DNA from: JBDLSY01 sp043777895
Lineage (GTDB): Bacteria > Pseudomonadota > Gammaproteobacteria > Burkholderiales > Burkholderiaceae_C
Reading direction: 5' to 3'
Length of the DNA: 7,938 nt
Assembly (NCBI GenBank): GCA_043777895.1
Contig: JAYWHD010000101.1
Coordinates: 1 to 7,938 of the forward strand
In this document: one piece after another, positions 1 through 6,800 of the stretch
How positions within the stretch are numbered: position 1 is the stretch's first letter
Layout: each line of letters opens with the position of its first letter
Notes under the pieces: model-generated
Seen by the model: only the letters and a program-made list of their open reading frames with translations
Told to the model about the DNA's origin: nothing
The model's database searches: none
Translations under genes and position numbers: made by a program

Positions 1-879
1 GAAGGTAAAGGCTTGGTAGTCGGTTATTTTGCACAACATCAAATTGATACTTTGGACGCTAGCAGTACACCATTGGAGATGTTACGCCGTACTTTTAAAA
101 ATGACCGCGAACAAACATTAAGAAATTTATTAGCCAGTTACAGCTTTAAAGGTGAGCTTGCCTTACAAACGATTGGTACATTGTCAGGCGGTGAACGCAG
201 TAGGCTGGCTTTAGCTATGATTGCCCACACTAAACCCAATGTTTTAGTCCTTGATGAACCAACCAATCACTTAGATTTAGAAGCCCGTGAAGCCTTGACA
301 ACTGCTTTAGCCAGTTTTGAGGGGACTTTAATATTAGTGTCTCACGACCGCCACATGTTGCGTGCGACCGCCGATGATTTATGGCTAGTAGCGGAAGGTA
401 AAGTGATGCCATTTGATGGTGATTTAGATGAATATAAAGTATGGCTGGCTAAAAATGCTAAAGCCGATAAGGCTGAAAAAGATAAAAAATTAGCTAAAAG
501 TACCGCCGCTAATGCTTTAAGTCATACAAATAATACAAATAATATAAATAATATAAATAATACTGATATTAAATCTATCATTTCTAACCAGTCTACCGTG
601 CAGAAAAAGCAAACCAATGAAGAACGCCAAGTCATTGCACAGCAAAGAAAAATACTGCAAGCTGAACTTAAAAAGCTAGATGTAGAATTGAATAAACAAC
701 AGCTGGCTATTGCACCTTTAACCCTAAAAATAGCTGATATACATTTTTATAGTCAAACGCAAGCCAATATTATTACCCAAATATTGCGTGAACATTCTGA
801 TTTACAAGTACAGATTGAAACAATTGAACTACGCTGGCTAGAATTACAGACCTCCTTAGAAACTTTGGACGGTTTATAA
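1..879 (+). CDS. yheS: YheS-type ABC-F ATPase, C-terminal half (5' end outside window)
   Basis: This is the second ATPase half of an ABC-F protein, a soluble family that acts on ribosomes rather than in membrane transport. The frame is open from base 1 with no start in view, so the gene continues upstream; YheS proteins are about 630 residues and 292 codons are seen here. Visible motifs are the ABC signature LSGGERSR (from base 181), the Walker B run LVLDEPTNHLDLE with catalytic Asp-Glu at 253-258, and the switch histidine in SHDRH at 343-345. The opening GYFAQHQ and the FDGDLDEYKVWL segment are typical of the YheS branch rather than Uup or EttA. After the ATPase domain comes a charged tail, likely a coiled coil, interrupted by an Asn-rich repeat. 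The gene ends in TAA. The subfamily is confident from remembered YheS sequences; its exact role in translation is less well established. Confidence 0.9.
   Translation, partial: EGKGLVVGYFAQHQIDTLDASSTPLEMLRRTFKNDREQTLRNLLASYSFKGELALQTIGTLSGGERSRLALAMIAHTKPNVLVLDEPTNHLDLEAREALTTALASFEGTLILVSHDRHMLRATADDLWLVAEGKVMPFDGDLDEYKVWLAKNAKADKAEKDKKLAKSTAANALSHTNNTNNINNINNTDIKSIISNQSTVQKKQTNEERQVIAQQRKILQAELKKLDVELNKQQLAIAPLTLKIADIHFYSQTQANIITQILREHSDLQVQIETIELRWLELQTSLETLDGL
529..564 (+). repeat. Four tandem 9-bp units coding an Asn-rich linker
   Basis: Four successive 9-base units (AATAATACA, AATAATATA twice, AATAATACT) lie in frame inside yheS and encode NNT-NNI-NNI-NNT. They fall in the linker between the second ATPase domain and the charged C-terminal tail. 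Because the unit is three codons, gain or loss of a unit would change linker length without breaking the frame. I infer a slippage-prone minisatellite in a tolerant linker, not an on/off phase switch. Confidence 0.85.
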
Positions 880-1074
880 AAATATTTTTAAGTTTTAAAA
901 CTAAACTAAAATTTTTAACCAAAACTTAAAGATTTTTAAGATTTTAAAAATCCTGTTTATCTTTTAATCTTAAGAAAATCATGATTCTAACTATTATTTA
1001 TTAATAATAGTTTTGAAAGACGTGTCATACTATCTTTATTTTTACATTCTCTTTATTTTTACTGAAAGCAAAAA
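880..1074. other. AT-rich intergenic region with small inverted repeats
   Basis: This 195-base gap separates yheS from the DUF1993 gene and is almost entirely A and T. It holds a 12-base palindrome, AGTTTTAAAACT, at 891-902. An inverted repeat with 8-base arms GATTTTTA/TAAAAATC lies at 931-952 with a 6-base loop, and a better hairpin lies at 989-1012. The stems have almost no GC pairs, so they would be weak intrinsic terminators, although the yheS transcript probably ends here. A TTGAAA at 1013-1018 could serve as a -35 box, but no good -10 box sits at the right distance, so I do not call a promoter. I see no small gene or RNA. Confidence 0.5.
989..1012. repeat. Perfect 10-bp inverted repeat, 4-base loop
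   Basis: AACTATTATT and AATAATAGTT are exact reverse complements separated by TATT, followed by a short T run at 1013-1014. The hairpin sits about 60 bases before the DUF1993 start codon. It could be a weak terminator for yheS or an operator site. With only two C-G pairs in the stem, neither role is convincing from sequence alone. Confidence 0.45.
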
Positions 1075-1578
1075 ATGACTATTAACGCTTATACTGCCAG
1101 TATTCCAGTATTGACCCATACAATGGGTGCTTTGAAAAAGATTTTAGAAAAAGCCCAAGTTTTTGAAGCTGAAAAAAATATTAACTTTTCTACTTTGCCT
1201 AATATGCGTCTTGCACCTGATATGCTTGCATTGGCAAAACAAGTTCAAATCGCCAGTGATACCGCTAAATTTTGTGCAGCGCGTTTGGCTGGCATTGAAG
1301 CCCCCAAATGGGAAGACAATGAAGCAACACTCACTGATTTAATTAATCGCGTCCAAAAAACAATTGATTTTTTATCTGTTTTTACGCCAGAACAGTTTTC
1401 AGACTGTGAAAGTAAAACAATAAAAGTTAAGGCAGGTAGCTACGATTTAAAATTTACTGGCGAACGTTACCAGTTATATTTTGCGATTCCTAACTTATAT
1501 TTTCACGTAACTACAACGTATAACATTTTGCGTCACGCGGGTGTGCCATTAGGCAAACGCGATTTCTTAGGCGGTTAA
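1075..1578 (+). CDS. DUF1993 family protein
   Basis: This 167-residue soluble protein belongs to the DUF1993 family (PF09351), whose function is unknown. The length fits the family, and the C-terminal signature from about residue 139 (PNLYFHVTTTYNILRHAG, then GKRDFLG) is characteristic. The N-terminal half is predicted helical, with the TLPNMRLAPDM segment at residues 40-50 also typical. The family is related to DinB-like helical bundles. The only three histidines are H15, H144 and H154, which could echo a DinB-type metal site; that is inference. There is no signal peptide or membrane segment. ATG at 1075 is chosen because it fits the family N-terminus, although the ribosome binding site is weak (a GAAAG about 7 bases upstream). 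The gene stands alone between two AT-rich gaps and is probably its own transcription unit. Confidence 0.88.
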   Translation: MTINAYTASIPVLTHTMGALKKILEKAQVFEAEKNINFSTLPNMRLAPDMLALAKQVQIASDTAKFCAARLAGIEAPKWEDNEATLTDLINRVQKTIDFLSVFTPEQFSDCESKTIKVKAGSYDLKFTGERYQLYFAIPNLYFHVTTTYNILRHAGVPLGKRDFLGG

Positions 1579-1640
1579 TGTTTATAAAGAAAGTGACTGC
1601 TATTTAGGTAGATAGTGGACAACAATTGTCAATTATTACT

Positions 1641-1684
1641 AATCATAATCAATCATAATTACAACTGTAATTGCACTGTAATTG
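1641..1684 (+). repeat. Two pairs of helically phased direct repeats upstream of leuC
   Basis: Two pairs of short direct repeats sit just before leuC: AATCATAAT at 1641-1649 and 1651-1659 (period 10), then ACTGTAATTG at 1664-1673 and 1675-1684 (period 11). Just upstream is the near-palindrome AATTGTCAATT at 1624-1634. The spacing of about one helical turn puts each pair on one DNA face, as expected for repeated protein contacts. Whether they are operator half-sites or chance in AT-rich DNA cannot be decided here. They occupy most of the second half of the 116-base gap between the DUF1993 gene and leuC. Confidence 0.5.
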
Positions 1685-1694
1685 ACTAAACCAA

Positions 1695-3131
1695 ATGACT
1701 TATATGACTAATAAAGCACACACACTGTATGACAAGCTTTGGCAATCCCACACTGTGCATGTCGAAGATGACGGTACTACTGTGTTATATATTGACCGTC
1801 ATTTAGTGCATGAAGTCACCAGCCCACAAGCTTTTGAAGGGCTGCGTGAGGCAAACCGCCCTGTTTGGCGTGCCAGCAGTATTGTTGCAACAGCTGACCA
1901 TAATACGCCGACAACAGGTTGGCAACACGGTTATGCAGGCATCACTGATGCCGTATCAAAAATTCAAATTCAAACCTTAGACGCAAATATCGCCACAATT
2001 AAACCCGCCGCGTATTTTCCGTTTATGCATCAGCGTCAAGGCATTGTTCATGTGATTGGCCCTGAAAATGGGGCGACTTTACCTGGCATGACCGTTGTTT
2101 GTGGCGATAGTCATACGTCTACCCACGGTGCTTTTGGGGCTTTGGCACACGGTATTGGCACTAGCGAAGTAGAACATGTGTTGGCAACGCAAACATTGTT
2201 AGCAAAAAAAGCAAAAAATCTATTGATACAAGTTGATGGTGTCTTACCACAAGGTTGTTCGGGTAAAGACATTGCTTTAGCAATCATTGGAAAAATAGGA
2301 ACAGCAGGTGGTACGGGCTATACCATTGAATTTGCTGGGGCAGCGATTCGTGCTTTGAGTATGGAAGGACGCATGACTCTGTGCAATATGGCAATTGAAG
2401 CAGGGGCAAGGGCGGGTTTAGTGGCGGTAGACCATAAAACAATTGACTATGTTAAAGGCCGTCCATTAGCACCCACAGGTGATGCGTGGGAGCAAGCCGT
2501 AGCGTATTGGAACACTTTGCACAGCGATGTCGATGCACAATTTGATTTAACGGTTACCTTTGATGCTGCACAGATTGTGCCACAAGTGACGTGGGGGACT
2601 TCGCCTGAAATGGTACTGGGCATTGATGGGCGAGTACCTGACCCTGAAACTATTAAAGATGCCGTACACCGTGGGGCCATTGAACGTGCTTTAGCTTATA
2701 TGGATTTAGAACCCAATCAAGCTTTGACAGATATTTTTGTTGATAAAGTGTTTATTGGTTCTTGCACCAACAGCCGCATTGAAGATTTACGCGAAGCGGC
2801 TAATGTAGTACGTAAATTAGGACAATCGGTTGCTAAAAATATTCGTGTAGCGATGGTTGTACCGGGTAGCGGTTTAGTGAAAGCCCAAGCGGAGGCCGAA
2901 GGTTTACATACTATTTTTAAAGCGGCAGGTTTTGAATGGCGTGAACCTGGTTGCAGTATGTGTTTGGCTATGAATGCCGATAAATTAGAACCCGGCGAAC
3001 GGTGTGCCTCCACATCAAACCGTAATTTTGAGGGCCGTCAAGGTCAAGGCGGACGGACGCATTTGGTCAGCCCAGCGATGGCAGCGGCAGCGGCGATTAA
3101 AGGGCATTTTGTAGATGTGAGAATGCTTTGA
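1695..3131 (+). CDS. leuC: 3-isopropylmalate dehydratase large subunit
   Basis: LeuC is the large subunit of isopropylmalate isomerase, which converts 2-isopropylmalate to 3-isopropylmalate in leucine synthesis and works as a cytoplasmic heterodimer with LeuD. It is an aconitase-superfamily protein. The LYIDRHLVHEVTSPQAFEGLR start, VVCGDSHTSTHGAFGALAHGIGTSEVEH, and the C-terminal ASTSNRNFEGRQG and HLVSPAMAAAAA are hallmark LeuC segments. The three cysteines that bind the 4Fe-4S cluster are present: C357 in FIGSCTNSR, and C420 and C423 in GCSMC. At 478 residues it is slightly longer than the E. coli protein. A second ATG at 1704 would give an N-terminus closer to other LeuC proteins; neither start has a clear Shine-Dalgarno sequence. 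No leuD follows: the next bases are a hicA relic starting one base after the stop. Confidence 0.97.
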   Translation: MTYMTNKAHTLYDKLWQSHTVHVEDDGTTVLYIDRHLVHEVTSPQAFEGLREANRPVWRASSIVATADHNTPTTGWQHGYAGITDAVSKIQIQTLDANIATIKPAAYFPFMHQRQGIVHVIGPENGATLPGMTVVCGDSHTSTHGAFGALAHGIGTSEVEHVLATQTLLAKKAKNLLIQVDGVLPQGCSGKDIALAIIGKIGTAGGTGYTIEFAGAAIRALSMEGRMTLCNMAIEAGARAGLVAVDHKTIDYVKGRPLAPTGDAWEQAVAYWNTLHSDVDAQFDLTVTFDAAQIVPQVTWGTSPEMVLGIDGRVPDPETIKDAVHRGAIERALAYMDLEPNQALTDIFVDKVFIGSCTNSRIEDLREAANVVRKLGQSVAKNIRVAMVVPGSGLVKAQAEAEGLHTIFKAAGFEWREPGCSMCLAMNADKLEPGERCASTSNRNFEGRQGQGGRTHLVSPAMAAAAAIKGHFVDVRML

Positions 3132-3132
3132 G

Positions 3133-3276
3133 ATGGGGAAATTGCAAAAGCTTATTTAATTAATTTTGTTAGGTCAAAGTAAAGGAGGAGGTAAAGCTAA
3201 AGCCTATCAAGTTAAACAAGTCAGGGATTTACTTCTGAAATACAAACTAAACATAGAAGGTACTCAAGATGAATAG
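3133..3276 (+). pseudogene. hicA: Degraded HicA toxin gene (nonsense codon plus internal deletion)
   Basis: No protein-length frame exists here, but one reading frame still spells the two ends of a HicA mRNA-interferase toxin. It begins MGKLQKLI at 3133, meets TAA at 3157-3159, continues LILLGQS, and from 3181 reads KGGGKAKAYQVKQVRDLLLKYKL up to TAG at 3274-3276. In the HicA group I recall, the start resembles MGKLEKLL..ILRG and the end resembles KAKPYQVKQVR..LLKYKL. The roughly 40 middle residues between them, including the catalytic GSHH segment, are missing. The last bases overlap the hicB start (ATGAATAG), the usual hicA-hicB arrangement. It starts one base after the leuC stop and has no visible ribosome binding site. 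I infer a dead toxin gene that once paired with the downstream antitoxin. The family assignment rests on memory of homologues. Confidence 0.82.
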
Positions 3277-3481
3277 CCGATATGAAATTATTATTTATTG
3301 GAGTGATGTAGACAATGCTTACTTGGCCGAAGTTCCCGAGTTGGCGGGTTGTATGGCTGATGGTGCAAGTTATCAAGAAGCTTTAGCTAATGCACAAATT
3401 GTGATTGATGATTGGCTTAATATCGCATTAGAAACGAATCGCTTTATTCCAGAACCTAAAGGCCGTTTACTTTACGCATAA
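3269..3481 (+). CDS. hicB: HicB family antitoxin (toxin partner destroyed)
   Basis: This 70-residue protein is a short HicB antitoxin, which normally binds and neutralises HicA. The signature is YEIIIYWSDVDNAYLAEVPEL followed by GCMADGASYQEALANA, then PEPKGRLLYA at the end, matching the compact group made only of the partly RNase-H-like fold. It lacks the extra C-terminal helix-turn-helix or ribbon-helix-helix domain of longer HicB proteins, so DNA binding and autoregulation are doubtful. The start is well supported: GAAGG at 3256-3260 lies 8 bases upstream, inside the hicA remnant, and the ATG overlaps the hicA stop. The frame is intact, with no decay visible. It is the first gene of a close run leading to the helicase. 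An orphan antitoxin can be retained as an anti-toxin against other HicA copies; that is inference. Confidence 0.93.
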   Translation: MNSRYEIIIYWSDVDNAYLAEVPELAGCMADGASYQEALANAQIVIDDWLNIALETNRFIPEPKGRLLYA

Positions 3482-3504
3482 AATAAATAAAAAAAGGACT
3501 TGTT

Positions 3505-3861
3505 ATGAGTGCTATTGAAAGAATTACGCCTATATTAAAAGAAAAACTTCAGCCGCACGCAGACAGAATTGCAGGGAATAACGCTATTGAACATGATTAT
3601 TTACCCGCAGTGTTATTGATCTGTATTGAAGGTAATAATCAAAGTATAGAGGCAGTTAAGGGTTTAGTTAATAGTAATAATGAGAATGTAAAGGGTATTA
3701 AAACCTTAATTGATAGTCATAATCAACTGATGAAACAATCAGATGAGACTGTAACTTTAATTAAACAGCTAAACAAGAAAATAAATATTTTAACCATTGC
3801 CACTGCTTTATTTGCAGTAATTACTCTTGCGATGCTTATTTATCAAATATTAAATAAGTAA
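3505..3861 (+). CDS. Small C-terminally membrane-anchored helical-repeat protein, unknown function
   Basis: I do not recognise this 118-residue protein as a named family. Residues 1-40 look helical and contain no signal peptide. Residues 44-71 form two 14-residue repeats (NNQSIEAVKGLVNS, NNENVKGIKTLIDS), and a third, looser copy follows to about residue 87. A period of 14 is two heptads, so a coiled-coil rod is likely. Residues 93-115 are a single hydrophobic segment (LTIATALFAVITLAMLIYQIL) ending only three residues before the C-terminus, which suggests a tail-anchored protein with its bulk in the cytoplasm. The start is firm: AGGA at 3495-3498 lies 6 bases before ATG. It sits 23 bases after hicB and 22 bases before the helicase gene on the same strand, so a shared transcript and a shared role, such as oligomerising or tethering the helicase-nuclease at the membrane, are plausible but unproven. 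Confidence 0.8.
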   Translation: MSAIERITPILKEKLQPHADRIAGNNAIEHDYLPAVLLICIEGNNQSIEAVKGLVNSNNENVKGIKTLIDSHNQLMKQSDETVTLIKQLNKKINILTIATALFAVITLAMLIYQILNK

Positions 3862-3883
3862 TAAATAATAGCTAGACTACACA

Positions 3884-6800
3884 ATGCCTAAAAAAATACA
3901 CGAATTAATTGCCCAGCACAGAGAACATTTTTTAAAGCGTAAGTTGGTTAAGCACCCATTATTAAACTTTAAACCCAGTACTAAACGAATTGATATAGTT
4001 ACGCTATTTACAGGCATTACGCCCAATACGCCTGCTAACTTAGATAATCAATTAAACAGTGTCACTACACCCGCCGCCTTTGTGCAAAGTTTGTTTAGTA
4101 AACAGGGTGAATCAGTTTTACACAATGTCAGTGCCACTGTGATTACTAAAATTAGAAAAATAAAGCTAGAAGCACAAGATGCAATACACAGTACTGGGCA
4201 GCACGCTTTGTTTATGGGCTATCCGTGTATTGCAATTCCTGATGAAAAAGACAAAGTAACTAAGTTTGCCCCTTTGTTTTTAATTCCTATTGAGGTATTT
4301 AATACGGGTAAAGATGTTATCTTCCGTAGAAAGAAAGATGCTAGCAGCAGTAAAGACAACGTAATTTATGAAGATGTAAAGTTTAATAGCTTATTAGCTG
4401 CCTTCATTAAGCTACTAGACAATATTGATTTGCCTAAAGAGGCGACTTATGAATTGAATACTGATAATTTTATCCAAATCAAAGACGAAATATTAAACAA
4501 TTGGCAGTTATTAACCAATAAGATGCCGAGTTTAACGGCGTGTGTAGCCCCTAACACCGATGAATTAAATACATTTATTCGCGGCGAAAAAGAGGCGTGT
4601 GTATATGACACGGCAATCATTGGCTTGGCTGATTTTACTGGGGCAGCTTTATTAGATGATTTAACAAAAATTGAAGCTTTATTAAGAGATAATCCTCAAG
4701 AATGTTCCCTACCTTTGATGAAATTGCTAGGGAACACCACAGAAAATACTGTGGAATTATCAGGAAGCACACCTAATGAAGACTCAAAATGGGTGATAGA
4801 AAAAAGCGACCCTTATCAAGAGGCTGCTGTTTGGACGCAACGGCTTGCCCCTATGATGGTGTTGCAAGGGCCACCAGGTACAGGTAAATCACAAACAATT
4901 GTCAATTTGATTGCTGATGCTTTGGCACACAAACAAACCGTTTTAGTGGTGTGTCAAAAAAAAGATGCCTTAACAGTTGTCAAAAAACGTATGGACGGTG
5001 TGGGTGTGGGCGGGTTAGCAAACTTGATTAATGATATTTCTGCCAACCGATTAACAACTATTAAAAACTTAAAATTTATTGGGGACAAGCAAGACAATAC
5101 TGTCAATTTAGAAGAAGAAAGACAAGCAATTTTAAAACAGCAAGCCATTAAAAAAACAGAAAAAATACGCCATAGAAACGCTTTAAGTTCAGATATTACA
5201 ACATTAGAGCAAAATTTAGATGCAGTTGCTACTGCTTTAAACGAAACGTTGAACGATATGATTATGCCGTATCGGCAACTTAAATCAAGGCTAAATACTG
5301 TCGGGTTTATGGCTGAAAGTGATGCTTGGCGAACGCCATTGCTGAATGCAATACACCAAGCAATAGAAACTGATGCCATTGATAAAATTAGTCTAAATAC
5401 TTTAAAAGCTTATTTAGGCACAATTCAAGAACTTTCAGACACGGCGAATACAACAGGCTATCCATATAATAGGTTTTCTTCATTAAGTAAAAAATTAAGT
5501 GAACAAGAATTATCAAATACTTTAAAACAGATTAAAACAGTCCAAAAAATAGCTAAAAGAATTGCAAATGATAATGACAGTTTAACGATTCAATATCCCG
5601 CTGATATTGCTTGGATTGCTGAACATAGTTTTTTTAACCCTACTGCTGAAGTCAGTGGGATTTTTTATACCCCTTACTTATGTTCAGAAGATGAGTCATA
5701 TAATCATTTGGAAATAGCTAGATTTGTATTGGCACTTAAACACTTGGCTAGTCTGACAAAAAATATCGTTGTGAAAGACATTATGGCGATACTTCGGCTT
5801 GAAGGTAATCAAAAAAATACGGCTTTAGACCGTATCCAAACTGTTGTTGATGATGCAATACATTTACGGGCTATCAATGCTTTTTTAGAGCAAATTAGAA
5901 GTAATTCAGTGTTTAAGTTGTTAAATACACATTTGCTAGGACACGTCAATCAATGGCAACAACACGTTGAAGCGATTGTTTTACATTATTTTTTAAACCA
6001 ATTACTGGATAAATGTGGCAATAGTTTAGCGATGTTGCCGCGTGTCGAAGCAATGCGTAGCCAGTTATCAACCGCTTTAGAACAAAAAAGACAATCAGAC
6101 GTAGACGATATTGTAGTCAAGTTTGACAACCAAACGGCTGCGGTGAACACCTTGCATGAAGCAGGTTTATTAAACGAACGCAGTGCTAAAGGTAGACTTA
6201 AAACAAGTTTACGTCAGTTATATTCAAATCCAAAGGGTGCTGATGCTATTAAAGACACTTTGCCGATATTATTAACAAACCCTGAAAATGCTTCATCATT
6301 GTTGCCGTTACAAAAAGACTTATATGATTTAGTGGTGATTGATGAAGCCTCGCAAATGTATGTTGCTGAAGCGATTCCTATTTTATTTAGGGCAAAGAAA
6401 GCTTTAATTGCAGGTGATATTCACCAAATGCCGCCGTCTAATACATTCTCGTTTGCTGAACAAGATGATGATGGTGATGATATAGACAATATAGATATTG
6501 ATGATAGTAAGAATACTATTATTAATAATGCTTTTGATAATAAACGTGTTATTTCAAATTCAAGTATTGACGGTGAGTATCGGTTATTGGTTGCCGCAGA
6601 AAATACACTTAAAAAAGACAGTAAGCATAAAGTATCTTTAAATGTACATTATCGCTCGACACGAAGGGAATTAATTGATTTTTCTAATCATGCTTTTTAT
6701 GAAGGTAAACTGATTATTCCATCGGGTAATGCACCTTTGGTTGAGGGTATGAACACGCCGATTGTATTTGAACAAGTTAAGGGTGGTTTATTTGAAACAG

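Noticed and set aside
1013..1042. A sigma-70 promoter for the DUF1993 gene (TTGAAA with a downstream AT-rich -10)
   Set aside because: No hexamer at 16-18 bases matches TATAAT well enough to support it in such AT-rich sequence.
1578..1607. A 9-codon open frame (MFIKKVTAI) before leuC as a possible leucine leader peptide
   Set aside because: It has no leucine codons, no clear ribosome binding site, and no terminator/antiterminator structure I could find.
2447..3013. Two minus-strand open frames inside leuC
   Set aside because: Both are opposite strongly conserved LeuC sequence, including the iron-sulfur cysteines, and their translations resemble no family.
3182..3192. Very strong Shine-Dalgarno-like run (AAGGAGGAGGT)
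   Set aside because: No ATG, GTG or TTG follows at a usable distance. The bases encode the Gly run of the hicA relic, so the match to the ribosome is probably incidental.
3884..3913. The helicase begins MPKKIHELI, similar to the start of another HicA group
   Set aside because: The following residues do not continue as HicA and instead lead into the DUF4011-like region, so I take this as a short chance likeness and not a fusion.
4954..5379. A 141-codon frame on the minus strand within the helicase gene
   Set aside because: It lies wholly opposite conserved helicase coding sequence, has no recognisable motif, and looks like a low-complexity antisense shadow.
6428..6440. A GCCGTCT run resembling part of a Neisseria DNA uptake sequence
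   Set aside because: It is a single partial match inside a coding region (PPS codons), and no full copy is seen elsewhere in the window.
6458..6514. The Asp-rich stretch in the helicase as a possible frame-shifted or expanded repeat
   Set aside because: Acidic loops at this place, between motif III and the HYRS motif, are usual in this helicase group as I recall it, and the frame continues normally.
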